Part shown: positions 51,612 through 60,554 of the stretch, in pieces
Layout of the letters: each line of letters begins with the position of its first letter
How positions within the stretch are numbered: position 1 is the stretch's first letter
Assembly: GCF_002940005.1 (NCBI RefSeq)
Contig: NZ_MDEF01000012.1
Source of the DNA: Xanthomonas hortorum
GTDB lineage: Bacteria > Pseudomonadota > Gammaproteobacteria > Xanthomonadales > Xanthomonadaceae
Length of the DNA: 64,000 nucleotides
Reading direction: 5' to 3' (one strand)
The notes under the pieces: model-generated
Seen by the model: only the letters and a program-made list of their open reading frames with translations
Told to the model about the DNA's origin: nothing
Database searches by the model: none
Translations under genes and position numbers: made by a program

Positions 51612-52415
51612 TCAATCCCAGTCGGGTGCGATCGCCTTCGGATTGGCCAGGCGCTGACCGCGGTCGAGTGCGGCAATCTCGCGCATGTCCTGCTCGCTCA
51701 GCTGCAACGACTGCGCCTTGAGATTGCTTGCAAGATTTTCGCGCTTGGTCGAGGACGGAATCACCGAATACCCCTGCTGCAGCGCCCAGGCCAAGGCCAC
51801 CTGTGCCGGTGTGGCGTCGTGGCGCGCGGCAATCGCCTGGATCACCGGATCCTTCAACACCTCGCCGACCGCCAGCGTCATGTACGAGGTGACATGGATG
51901 CCTTGCTCGCGCAGGAACGCGATCAGGGTGCGGTTCTGCAGGTAGGGATGCACTTCGATCTGGTTGGTGGCGATGGCATCGGCGCCCAGGATCTCGATGG
52001 CCTGTTTGATCAGCGCGATGGTGAAGTTGGATACACCGATCGCGCGGGTCAGGCCCTGCTGTTTGGCCTGGGCAAGCGCTTCCAGATACTCGCGCATCGG
52101 CACCTGATCCTTGGGCGAGGACCAGTGGATCAGGGTGAGATCGACATGCTCGGTGCCGAGCTTGCGCAGGCTTTCCTGCAGGCTTGGCAGCAAGGCATCG
52201 CGGCCGAACTTGTCGACCCAGATCTTGGTGGTCAGATACAGCTGATCGCGCGGCACGTTGGAGGCGGCAATGGCCTGGCCGACCTGTTCTTCGTTGTCGT
52301 AGATCTGCGCGGTATCGACGGCGCGATAGCCCAACTCCAGCGCATTGCGCACCGAGTCGATGACGATCTGGTCCTTGAGACGAAAGGTGCCGAGGCCGAA
52401 TGCGGGGACTGTCAT
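51612..52415 (-). CDS. Aldo/keto reductase (DkgB-like)
   Basis: The 267-residue product has DTAQIYDNEEQVGQAIAASN with catalytic Asp and Tyr, KIWVDKFGRD, LIHWSSPKD with the His, and SNFTIALI, plus VIPSSTKRENLASNLKA for NADPH. This is the 2,5-diketo-gluconate reductase B-type family, reducing small aldehydes. AAGGA precedes the ATG. It is 74 bases from the following MDR gene in the same orientation. Confidence 0.92.
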   Translation of the reverse strand: MTVPAFGLGTFRLKDQIVIDSVRNALELGYRAVDTAQIYDNEEQVGQAIAASNVPRDQLYLTTKIWVDKFGRDALLPSLQESLRKLGTEHVDLTLIHWSSPKDQVPMREYLEALAQAKQQGLTRAIGVSNFTIALIKQAIEILGADAIATNQIEVHPYLQNRTLIAFLREQGIHVTSYMTLAVGEVLKDPVIQAIAARHDATPAQVALAWALQQGYSVIPSSTKRENLASNLKAQSLQLSEQDMREIAALDRGQRLANPKAIAPDWD

Positions 52416-52430
52416 GGTGTTCCTTTGTTA

Positions 52431-52466
52431 ATCGGGAATAGGGAATGGGGAATCGTAAAAGCGGGG
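52431..52466. repeat. Relic of the GGGAAT repeat
   Basis: G-runs in ATCGGGAATAGGGAATGGGG, AATCG and a final GGGGG resemble the 2279-2420 repeat in the opposite orientation. It is short and imperfect, in the gap between two oxidoreductase genes. Confidence 0.55.
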
Positions 52467-52489
52467 GTATGCGAGGCGCTGTGAGTTAT

Positions 52490-53518
52490 TTAGTCGAGTG
52501 CGACGACGGCCTTGCCGAAGTTTTCGCCACGCAGCAGGCTGATCAGGCCTTGCGGTGCGCTGTTCAGGCCGTGCAGCACATGTTCGCGATACTGAATCTG
52601 GTCTTCGCGCAGCCACTGGCCCATTTCGCGCAGGAAGGCGGGCATCAGGCGAATGAAATCGTGCTGGATGAAGCCGCGCACGGTCAGTCGTTTGCGCAGC
52701 ACCTGACCCATGAACTCCGGCAGACGGTCCGGCCCCGGCAGCGCCTGGCCACGGCTGTTGTAGGTGGCGATCACGCCGCACACCGGGATGCGTGCGAACG
52801 CATTCAATTGCGGCAACACCGCGTCGAACACCTTGCCGCCGACGTTTTCGAAATAGATGTCGATGCCGTCCGGCGTGGCGGTGCGCAACTGCTCGGCAAA
52901 GTCGTCGGCGCGGTGGTCCAGTGCCACATCCACGCGCAACGTCTCGCGCAGGTAACGCACCTTTTCTTCGCCGCCGGCAATGGCCACCACGCGCAACCCT
53001 TGCAGGCGTGCCAGCTGCGCCACGGTGGCGCCGACCGGGCCGCTGGCCGCCGCAACCACCAGGGTTTCGCCCGCCTGCGGCTTGCCGATTTCATGCAGGC
53101 CGGCGTAGGCGGTGAAGCCGGGCATGCCGTACACGCCGAGCGCGGTGCTCAGCGGCAAGGCATCGTCCTTGGGCAGCTTGCGTAATGGCGCGTCAGGGGT
53201 GAACAGGCTATGCGTCTGCCAGCCGCCCGGCAGCACCAGCAGATCGCCGGGTTGATAGTCGGGATGATGCGATTCGAGCACTTCGCCCACGGTGCCGCCT
53301 TCCATCACCGCGTCGATCTCCACCGGTGCGGAGTAGGACGGACCTTCGTCCATGCGTCCACGCATGTACGGATCCAGCGAGAGAAAGCGATTGCGCACCA
53401 GAATCTGTTCGTGTCCGGTGGGCGGCAAGGCGACCTCTTCCAGGCGGAAGTTATCGGCGCTTGGCTCGCCGTGCGGGCGTGAGGCCAGCACGATGCGGCG
53501 GTTGGTGATCGATGTCAT
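52490..53518 (-). CDS. NADP-dependent MDR oxidoreductase (CurA/leukotriene B4 reductase type)
   Basis: The 342-residue product shows NRFLSLDPYMRGRMDEGPSY, the NADPH loop VAAASGPVGATVAQLARLQG, DIYFENVGGKVFDAVL and RGFIQHDF. This is the zinc-free medium-chain reductase group that reduces conjugated enones. It lies between two aldo/keto reductase genes in the same direction, which suggests a carbonyl/enone detoxification cluster. Confidence 0.92.
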   Translation of the reverse strand: MTSITNRRIVLASRPHGEPSADNFRLEEVALPPTGHEQILVRNRFLSLDPYMRGRMDEGPSYSAPVEIDAVMEGGTVGEVLESHHPDYQPGDLLVLPGGWQTHSLFTPDAPLRKLPKDDALPLSTALGVYGMPGFTAYAGLHEIGKPQAGETLVVAAASGPVGATVAQLARLQGLRVVAIAGGEEKVRYLRETLRVDVALDHRADDFAEQLRTATPDGIDIYFENVGGKVFDAVLPQLNAFARIPVCGVIATYNSRGQALPGPDRLPEFMGQVLRKRLTVRGFIQHDFIRLMPAFLREMGQWLREDQIQYREHVLHGLNSAPQGLISLLRGENFGKAVVALD

Positions 53519-53630
53519 GCGGAATTCCTCGCGGAAAGGACCACGCGTGCGCGGTCGAGGGAGCACAGCCGCACGGCGGCTGCGCGAGGGAGTGCGTGCG
53601 ATGGGTTACATGCGCTGCAGAGGCGAGGCG

Positions 53631-54602
53631 TCAAGCGGCTTCGGAAGGATCCGGCGCGCTTGCGCTATCCAGCTGCGCAATCTGATCGGCGCTCAGCGAC
53701 ATGCGCGCTGCCGCCAGTACGTCGTGCAGCTGGGTCACGCTGGTGGCACTGACGATCGGTGCGCTCAGGCCCTGCCGTGCGATCAACCAGGCCAATGCGA
53801 TCTGCGCGGGCGTCGCCGTGTGCGTGGCGGCCAGATCGTCCAGCGCCTGCAGGATGCGCAAGCCACGCGGATTGACGTACTGCTTGACCACCGACGCACC
53901 GCGCGCGCTGCTCTTGCTGGCGTCGTCTGCACTGCGGTACTTGCCGGTGAGAAAGCCGCTGGCCAGCGAGTAATAACTGATCACACCGACCTCGCGCTCG
54001 CGCACCAGCGGTTCCAGCTCGGCTTCGTAACCGACGCGGTCGTAGAGGTTGTATTCCGGCTGCAGGCTTTCGTAGCGCGGCAACGTGTACTGCTCGGAAA
54101 TATCCAGTGCATCGCGCAGGCGTGCGGCGCTGTAGTTGGAGGCGCCAATCGCGCGCACCTTGCCTTGTTCGATCAAGCGGCCGAATGCAGCCAGTGTGGC
54201 TTCCAGCGGAATCGATTCGTCGTCTGCGTGGGCCTGATACAGATCGATCACATCGGTCTGCAGACGCGTGAGCGAATCCTCCACAGCTGCGACGATGTTT
54301 TCAGGCGACAAGCCCGGATGTTCGCTCCACTTGCCCACCTTGGTGGCGATCAACACTTTGTCGCGCTTGCCGCTGCGCGCGAGCCAGCGCCCGATGACGG
54401 TTTCCGATTCGCCGCCGCGATTGCCAGGCACCCAGCCGGAGTAGGCATCGGCGGTATCGATCAGATTGAAACCGGCGTCGACGAAGGCATCGAGCAGCGC
54501 AAACGAGGTCGCTTCATCGGCGCTCCAGCCGAACACATTGCCACCGAACACGATCGGTTGAATCTGCAGGCCGGAGCGGCCCAGCGCGCGGGAGTGAGTC
54601 AT
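53631..54602 (-). CDS. Aldo/keto reductase (Tas / YajO-like)
   Basis: The 323-residue product has FGGNVFGWS, NLIDTADAYSGWVPGN with the catalytic Asp and Tyr, LIATKVGKWS, LYQAHADDES, and IGASNYSAARL. This is the AKR class with longer loops. AGGAG lies upstream of the chosen ATG. Substrate unknown. Confidence 0.92.
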   Translation of the reverse strand: MTHSRALGRSGLQIQPIVFGGNVFGWSADEATSFALLDAFVDAGFNLIDTADAYSGWVPGNRGGESETVIGRWLARSGKRDKVLIATKVGKWSEHPGLSPENIVAAVEDSLTRLQTDVIDLYQAHADDESIPLEATLAAFGRLIEQGKVRAIGASNYSAARLRDALDISEQYTLPRYESLQPEYNLYDRVGYEAELEPLVREREVGVISYYSLASGFLTGKYRSADDASKSSARGASVVKQYVNPRGLRILQALDDLAATHTATPAQIALAWLIARQGLSAPIVSATSVTQLHDVLAAARMSLSADQIAQLDSASAPDPSEAA

Positions 54603-54824
54603 GGTGAAAGCTCCTGATTCGAAACTGCCGAACAGGATAGTCATGCACGCCGACGTTGCGTGTGACACCAACGTGGATTCAGCGTTCCGCCCAGCTGCTG
54701 CAATGCCTCACAGAATTTGAACATGTCGTGCGTCGCGCGCAGTGCAGCATGCGAAGTCCTGCACATGGCAGGCTCCAAATCGCATGCTAGGCTCGCGCTA
54801 CTTTTTCCCGTAAAGGGCGCTGTG

Positions 54825-55679
54825 ATGATCCGCAACAAGCTGGTGTGTGCATGTGTGGTGGGGATGGCAGTGGCGATGAGCGCGCCGCTGGCAGTGGCAA
54901 TCAAACCGGCCGATAGCGCAACCCTGCCGGCGCCCGATGCGGCGCTGCAGGCGGGCATCGACGGCAACTGGCGCGACCGTGTGTATGTGCAGCGCGATGT
55001 CTATCGCCATCCGGGTCAGACGTTGGCGTTCTTCGGCATCAAGCCGACCCAGACCGTTATCGAGATCACACCGGGCGGTGGCTGGTATTCGGAAATTCTG
55101 GCGCCGTATCTGCGCGAGAAGGGCAAGTACGTAGCAGCGGTGGTCGACCCGGCGGCGGTGCCGGAAGGCCGTGGCCGCGACTCCGCGCAGCGCGGGCGCG
55201 ACGAGCTGGAAAAGAAGTTCCAGGCCAAGCCGCAGGTGTATGGCAAGCCCGCGTTCGTGTCGTATGTGCCGAAGACGCCCTCGTTTGGCGTGGACAATTC
55301 GGCCGACCTGGTGCTGACCTTCCGCAACGTGCACAACTGGCGCATGGCCGGTAATGCGGAGGCGATGTTCAGTGGCTTCTACAAGGTGCTCAAGCCCGGC
55401 GGCGTACTCGGCGTGGTGGAGCATCGTGCCAAGACCGACGTACCGGCGGACGACAAGAGCGGTTACGTGGGCCAGGCGCAGTTGATTGCGATGGCCGAAG
55501 CGGCCGGTTTCAAGCTGGCCGGCAAGAGCGAGGTCAACGCCAACCCGCGCGACACCAAGGACTATGCCGGTGGCGTGTGGACGTTGCCGCCGAGCAACAG
55601 CCACGACAAGGCCGACGATGCCAAGTACAAGGCGATCGGCGAGAGCGACCGCATGACCTTGAAGTTCGTCAAGCAGTGA
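54825..55679 (+). CDS. Exported class I SAM-dependent methyltransferase-like protein
   Basis: The 284-residue product has a signal peptide (residues 1-25, CACVVGMAVAMSAPLAVA). The mature part has a methyltransferase fold: VIEITPGGGWYSEILAPYLR as SAM motif I, DLVLTFRNVHNW, and YKVLKPGGVLGVVEHRA. The COG4798-type family is exported, yet S-adenosylmethionine is cytoplasmic, so its activity in the periplasm is unclear. AAAGGG precedes the ATG. Confidence 0.88.
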   Translation: MIRNKLVCACVVGMAVAMSAPLAVAIKPADSATLPAPDAALQAGIDGNWRDRVYVQRDVYRHPGQTLAFFGIKPTQTVIEITPGGGWYSEILAPYLREKGKYVAAVVDPAAVPEGRGRDSAQRGRDELEKKFQAKPQVYGKPAFVSYVPKTPSFGVDNSADLVLTFRNVHNWRMAGNAEAMFSGFYKVLKPGGVLGVVEHRAKTDVPADDKSGYVGQAQLIAMAEAAGFKLAGKSEVNANPRDTKDYAGGVWTLPPSNSHDKADDAKYKAIGESDRMTLKFVKQ

Positions 55680-55814
55680 GGCAGTGCCTGCATGCCGGCG
55701 CGCAGTGCGCGTTCGGCATGCAGCTGTTTGCACACCGCCAACCAACGCATGACGCCACGCACGAGTATTGCGTCTTGCCGGCGCTGTGCATCGCTCTGAC
55801 GCAACAGGACTGGC

Positions 55815-56387
55815 ATGTTGGTGTTGTTGAATAAACCTTATGGCGTGCTGTCGCAGTTCAGCGACCGCTCGCAGCCGCCCAAACGCACGCTGGCCGAATT
55901 CGGCTTGCCTGCCGACGTGTATGCGGCCGGCCGTCTGGATCACGACAGCGAAGGCTTGCTGCTCCTGACCGACGATGGCGGACTGGCGCACCGCTTGACC
56001 GACCCGCGCCACAAACAACCCAAGACCTATTGGGTGCAGGTGGAAGGTACGCCTGCGCCTTCGCAGTTGCAGGCCTTGCGCGATGGCGTGGTGCTCAACG
56101 ACGGCCCGACCCGTCCGGCCAAGGTGCGCAGCATCGATCCGTCACCGCAGGTGTGGCCGCGCGATCCGCCGGTACGCGTGCGCAAGACCGTGCCCGACGC
56201 ATGGCTGGAACTGCAGATCACCGAAGGCCGTAACCGTCAGGTGCGGCGCATGACCGCGTCGGTGGGTCTTCCCACCTTGCGTCTGATCCGTGTGGCGATC
56301 GGTGACTGGACGTTGGACACTCTGGCGCCTGGGCAGTGGCGCGCGGACGAAACCCATCACGCGCGTCCGAGCCAGACGCGACGCTGA
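55815..56387 (+). CDS. rluE: 23S rRNA pseudouridine synthase RluE (RsuA family)
   Basis: The 190-residue product has the catalytic GRLDHDSEGLLLLTDDG with Asp nucleophile, LTDPRHKQPKTYWVQVEGTP and ITEGRNRQVRRMTASVGLPT. It lacks an S4 domain, as RluE does. E. coli RluE modifies U2457 of 23S rRNA. No strong Shine-Dalgarno seen before ATG at 55815. Confidence 0.9.
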   Translation: MLVLLNKPYGVLSQFSDRSQPPKRTLAEFGLPADVYAAGRLDHDSEGLLLLTDDGGLAHRLTDPRHKQPKTYWVQVEGTPAPSQLQALRDGVVLNDGPTRPAKVRSIDPSPQVWPRDPPVRVRKTVPDAWLELQITEGRNRQVRRMTASVGLPTLRLIRVAIGDWTLDTLAPGQWRADETHHARPSQTRR

Positions 56388-56553
56388 GTTGTCTGCTTTC
56401 TCAGCGTTCGTTCCGTGCACAGCAGCGAGGCACAACAACGCACCGCGACCTAGGGCCGCGATGCGTGCATTCAATGGCAACTGACAGCAGCAATCGACAC
56501 AACCACCGTGCGACACATGCGCGCTCGCAACGCCTTGTCAGCCGCACGCAGCC

Positions 56554-59547
56554 TCAATAATCGAAGCTCACGCTCACCCGCAACGAACGTGGTGCCTGCC
56601 GCACATTGGCCGCCCCGTACAGCGGATTGGGTTGCCCGGGTTCCAGTTCCGAATACGGATAGCGCCACAGCGCGGTCTGGGTATTGAACACGTTGAACAC
56701 ATCCAGATTGAAACCGAGCTTGCCGTTGCCAAAACCAGGGCGATAGGTCAGGCCCAGATCCAGTTGCGTCATCGTCGGCAGGCGGCCCTGGCTGCCCGGA
56801 GGCGCAGGTTGGCCCTGGTAGTAGTGGTAGGCGATGCCGTAGCCGGCCGGGTCGGTCTGATCGGCGCCATACGAGCCGAGCGGGCTGAACGGTGCGCCGG
56901 TCACCACGGCCAGGTTGGCCGACACCAGCCACTGCGGGGTGATCTGGTAATAGCCATACAGCTTGAGCTGGTGGGTATGGTCGTTGCTCTGCGGGCCGTT
57001 GGTATGCTCCATCAGCTGCGCGTAATCCCAGGCCTGCGATGTGGCCACTGCGGTCTGGCCGATGTTGGAAAGCAGCTGGCCTTCGGTGGTGCCGTAGCTG
57101 CGCGAGAAGGTGTAGTCGGCCTTGGCGTACCAGCGGCTGTCGAAGGGATGTTCCAGCGACAGATTGAGCGCGTAGTAGTTGCGCTTGAAGGCCGGCATGC
57201 CGAGCTCGGCGTTGTTCAGCGGCACGCTGACGTAGTTGCCGCCGGTATCGACCAGGGTGAAGGTGTTGGCCTTGCCCGGATTGATCAGCCAGCAGCTGAC
57301 CGGATTGCTCTGCTTGGTGACGTCGTAGCCCAGCGCATCGGACTTGGCCAGCACCGCATCGATATCGCAGTAATCATCCACGCCACTGCGCAACAAACGA
57401 TAAGTTGCCTTGGCGCCGTACACCCAGCTGTCGCCGAGCGTCTTGGAAAAGCCCAGGATGAATTCGTCCTGGAACGAGGGCTTGATGCCGGAGGTCGCCA
57501 CGGTCCTGGGGTCGGGCAGGATCCCGTAATTGTTGTTGGACGAGACCGGGTCGGAGAACTGGGTCAGATCGGTGGGATAGCCGTTGGCATCGATGCCGCC
57601 ATAGGTGTAATACGTCGACGTTGCCAAGGTGGCACCGGCCGCGTTGAAGGCCGGATTCAGCGGCAGTGCCAGGTAGTAACGCCCCGCATTGCCGAACACC
57701 TTGAAACGCCCGTCGCCATCGACGTCCCAGCTGAAGCCCAGACGCGGCGCCCATTGCCCGCTGGACTGCTTGATGTAGGCATCGCCATCGCGGTTGAAGT
57801 TGGTGAACTGATCCAGCCGCAAGCCAAGATTGAGCAACAGCCGGTCGCTGACCTGCCAATTGTCTTCGATGTACTGCGCGCGTTGTGCCGAGCGGACCGA
57901 GGCCAGCGAACTGGAGATGTAGCGGCGCACGTAATAGCCGTCTTCGCCATTGACGATGCCGCCGGTGGCCGGCACGCCCAGGCCGGTGCTGATCGGCACA
58001 TTCGGATTGGACTGGCCGTAAATCCAGTAATACCCATCGCCGGAGGACACCGAGCCGCGATTGAGGGCGCGTGCATTCTGGTTGTCGATCCCGACGGTGA
58101 TCGAGTGATGGCCGATGACGTAATTCAGATCCAGCCGGAGATTATCGCTGCGGTTGCCGCGATCCGGATCGACCAGCGATGAGGTGGTCTGCGCATTGGT
58201 GATCGGGTTGCCGCCATTGAGCGCGGGATTCTGCAGCGAGGCATTGGACAGAAACGTCAGCGAGCTGTCATAGGCAGGATTGCCGACGTAGTCGTCGGAT
58301 TTCATCTTGCCGTACAGCGCGCTGACGGTGAGGCGGTCGGTGAGATAACCGGTGTATTTGGCGCTCCACAGATTGCCGCCGGTCTTGGTGGTGTCGTCCT
58401 GGCCACGCAGGCTGCCGCGACTCAACGCGTCGTAATCGTAGTTGTAGATGCTGCCGCGATACACGTTGCGGCTGGAGGCGCCGGTGAGTTCCAGCAGGTG
58501 GTTGTCGGTGATGTTCCAATCCAGCTTGCCGTACCAGCGCGGGCGGTCGTATCGATAGCTGGTGTCGGCATTGGTGTCTTCCACGCTGTCCAGTTCGCGG
58601 CCCTGGCGGCGCTCCAGTTCATAGGAGCCGAACAGGAACAGCTTGTCCTGGATCAACGGCCCGCCGGCATACACGCTTTGGGTGGACACCCATTGGCGGT
58701 CCTGATTGTCGGGGCGATACAGCGCGCCATTGGCTGGGTAGCGCACATCGTCCTTGTCCGCGCGCGCAGACGCCGGCTCCCACAATGCCTGACCACCGAA
58801 GTGCCAGTCGTTGGTGCCGCGCTTGCCCACTGCATTGATCACGCCGCCACCGGAGCGCCCGTACTTGGCGCTGTAGCCGCCGGTATAGACCTCTAGCTGA
58901 TCGATGCTGCCGTAGGGCAGGGTCAGGCCGCCCAGGCCACGCAGCGGATCGGTGGTGTTGAAGCCGTTGATGTAATAGGCGTTCTCCGCGGCCGAAGAAC
59001 CGCCGAAGCTCACCAACTGCTCGCCGCTCGGGCCGCTATAGGTGCCGCTGCCACTGTTGCCCACCACGCCCGGTGCCAGCTGCGCGATCGCTTCGGCCGA
59101 ACGGCCAAGTGGCAACCGCTGCAATTGCTCGGCAGTGATGACGGTGCGCGAATCCACGGTGGTGACATCGATCGCGGCTGCCGCACGATCGGCGGTGACG
59201 CTGACGCCATCCAGTTGTGTCACCCCACCGAACGACACATCGGTGGTGGTGCCCACCGTCAGCGTCACTGCCTCGCGTGTGTTCAACACGTTTCCGGCGG
59301 CATCTTTGGCCACGACCGAGTAAGTGCCCAACGGCAACTGGCCCAAGGCGTAGCGGCCGCGTGCATCGACGTCCACTTCGCGGGTGAGGCCGGTATCGCT
59401 ACGCACCACAACGCGGCTGGCCGAGGCAGGGGCCTGGCCAGCGATGCTGCCGGTGGTGGATTGAGCCAGGGCCAACAGTGAGGCAGTGGCAAGCAGGAGC
59501 GCCAACGCGAGTGCGCTGGGCCGGAAGATGCGAGAGTGAACGGTCAT
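56554..59547 (-). CDS. TonB-dependent receptor with carboxypeptidase-like N-terminal domain
   Basis: The 997-residue precursor has a signal peptide (LALALLLATASLLALAQ), an Ig-like carboxypeptidase-regulatory domain (about 30-110, ARGRYALGQLPLGTYSVVAK), a plug (about 115-260: LPLGRSAEAIAQLAPGVVGN, VYTGGYSAKYGRSGGGVINA) and a beta barrel ending LRVSVSFDY with the terminal aromatic. Oar-like receptors of this type are abundant in Xanthomonas and import plant-derived or metal ligands; the ligand is unknown. Start chosen at the first ATG. The 59548-59817 gap holds no gene. Confidence 0.9.
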   Translation of the reverse strand: MTVHSRIFRPSALALALLLATASLLALAQSTTGSIAGQAPASASRVVVRSDTGLTREVDVDARGRYALGQLPLGTYSVVAKDAAGNVLNTREAVTLTVGTTTDVSFGGVTQLDGVSVTADRAAAAIDVTTVDSRTVITAEQLQRLPLGRSAEAIAQLAPGVVGNSGSGTYSGPSGEQLVSFGGSSAAENAYYINGFNTTDPLRGLGGLTLPYGSIDQLEVYTGGYSAKYGRSGGGVINAVGKRGTNDWHFGGQALWEPASARADKDDVRYPANGALYRPDNQDRQWVSTQSVYAGGPLIQDKLFLFGSYELERRQGRELDSVEDTNADTSYRYDRPRWYGKLDWNITDNHLLELTGASSRNVYRGSIYNYDYDALSRGSLRGQDDTTKTGGNLWSAKYTGYLTDRLTVSALYGKMKSDDYVGNPAYDSSLTFLSNASLQNPALNGGNPITNAQTTSSLVDPDRGNRSDNLRLDLNYVIGHHSITVGIDNQNARALNRGSVSSGDGYYWIYGQSNPNVPISTGLGVPATGGIVNGEDGYYVRRYISSSLASVRSAQRAQYIEDNWQVSDRLLLNLGLRLDQFTNFNRDGDAYIKQSSGQWAPRLGFSWDVDGDGRFKVFGNAGRYYLALPLNPAFNAAGATLATSTYYTYGGIDANGYPTDLTQFSDPVSSNNNYGILPDPRTVATSGIKPSFQDEFILGFSKTLGDSWVYGAKATYRLLRSGVDDYCDIDAVLAKSDALGYDVTKQSNPVSCWLINPGKANTFTLVDTGGNYVSVPLNNAELGMPAFKRNYYALNLSLEHPFDSRWYAKADYTFSRSYGTTEGQLLSNIGQTAVATSQAWDYAQLMEHTNGPQSNDHTHQLKLYGYYQITPQWLVSANLAVVTGAPFSPLGSYGADQTDPAGYGIAYHYYQGQPAPPGSQGRLPTMTQLDLGLTYRPGFGNGKLGFNLDVFNVFNTQTALWRYPYSELEPGQPNPLYGAANVRQAPRSLRVSVSFDY

Positions 59548-59764
59548 GAACAATCACTTCTGGATGTGGGGAGGTGGGAGCACCCCGCAAGCGCGCAATT
59601 GCGACGCCGATCTCGGTGTGGCTCCCCGCGGACATTAATCACCGCCGAGCCCGCTATTCAGAAATGGAGTGTGGTTATGTCGCTACGCCAAATGGCTATG
59701 GTGATTGCAGTGGTGTGTCACGCGTTGACATCAGGGCACCGCGATGGATTGCATCCCACAAACG

Positions 59765-59795
59765 ACAACGCCACGGCGCAGGGCCGTGGCGTTGT
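59765..59795. terminator. Stem-loop, putative transcript end
   Basis: A perfect 13-base stem (ACAACGCCACGGC / GCCGTGGCGTTGT) with a five-base loop lies 22 bases after the stop of the 59818-60249 gene. The minus strand downstream has only three T, so termination may be weak. Confidence 0.5.
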
Positions 59796-59817
59796 CTGAT
59801 TTACCTGGAGAGATGGC

Positions 59818-60249
59818 TTATTCGATGCCGTCGCTCGGGGTCACTGCACCGCGACGCTGGTAAGCCGCCCGACGTGCGCTGGCGTTGCCGGCGTTTTCGC
59901 GATCGAAACGATGCACGTTGCCGCCGAGCACCTGCTGATCACGCTGGCGCTTGCGGTACACCGCATAGCCGATCAGGCCGAGGCCGGCGACGGCCGCTGC
60001 CACGGTGATGGCGGGGTTGCGCTTGACCGCCTTGCTGACGACCTTGCCGCCGGTACGCACGGCACCCAGCGCGGCGCCGGTCTTGAGCCATTCGCTGGCA
60101 CCCGGGCTGAAATGACGCAGGCTGCTGCCCGCGTTGCGTGCCTTGTCGCCCGCATCGGACGCGGCGTGACGCACATGGTCGCCGGCAGTGCCAGCCAGTT
60201 CCAGGGCACGCTCCAGGGCGCGTTCGGTGATCACAGTCAGCTTGCTCAT
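59818..60249 (-). CDS. Small membrane-anchored hypothetical protein
   Basis: The 143-residue product has an amphipathic helical N-terminal half (ALERALELAGTAGDHVRHAA), one membrane segment at about 83-100 (AITVAAAVAGLGLIGYAVYR) and a basic polar tail. The layout resembles DUF883/YqjD-type ribosome- or membrane-associated stress proteins, but no clear motif supports this. AAAGGA lies upstream of the ATG. Confidence 0.6.
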   Translation of the reverse strand: MSKLTVITERALERALELAGTAGDHVRHAASDAGDKARNAGSSLRHFSPGASEWLKTGAALGAVRTGGKVVSKAVKRNPAITVAAAVAGLGLIGYAVYRKRQRDQQVLGGNVHRFDRENAGNASARRAAYQRRGAVTPSDGIE

Positions 60250-60423
60250 TGGAGGCGTTTCCTTTCTGAGTACGTGGGCCGCAGTGTGTGGGCTGGTGCG
60301 TATAGACCGTGTTAGCGGTGGTGGAGCTTGTTTGGGTTGCGGTTAAGTAATGATGCGGTGTGTTGGTGCATGGGAGTCTGAGGTAGCGATAAAAACAGAT
60401 CTGATGGGCATGTGCGGCACTTC

Positions 60424-60553
60424 CCTTCTCCCATCGGGAGAAGGTGCCCCGAAGGGGCGGATGAGGGTACGAGCGAAGCCGCGTGCAGTTGGAGCAACAC
60501 GGGTGCTTCGCTCCGTACCCTCACCCCAACCCCTCTCCCGACGGGAGAGGGGC
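60424..60553. repeat. Dispersed Xanthomonas intergenic palindromic repeat, copy B
   Basis: Hairpins CCTTCTCCCATCGGGAGAAG(G) at 60424-60444 and CCCCTCTCCCGACGGGAGAG(GGG) at 60530-60552 flank an outer inverted repeat of GATGAGGGTACGAGCGAAGC against GCTTCGCTCCGTACCCTCAC. The hairpins are the same as in copy A (2001-2102) but lie outside the long arms instead of inside. It fills most of the 60250-60554 gap and ends at the hrpB stop. Confidence 0.82.
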
Positions 60554-60554
60554 T

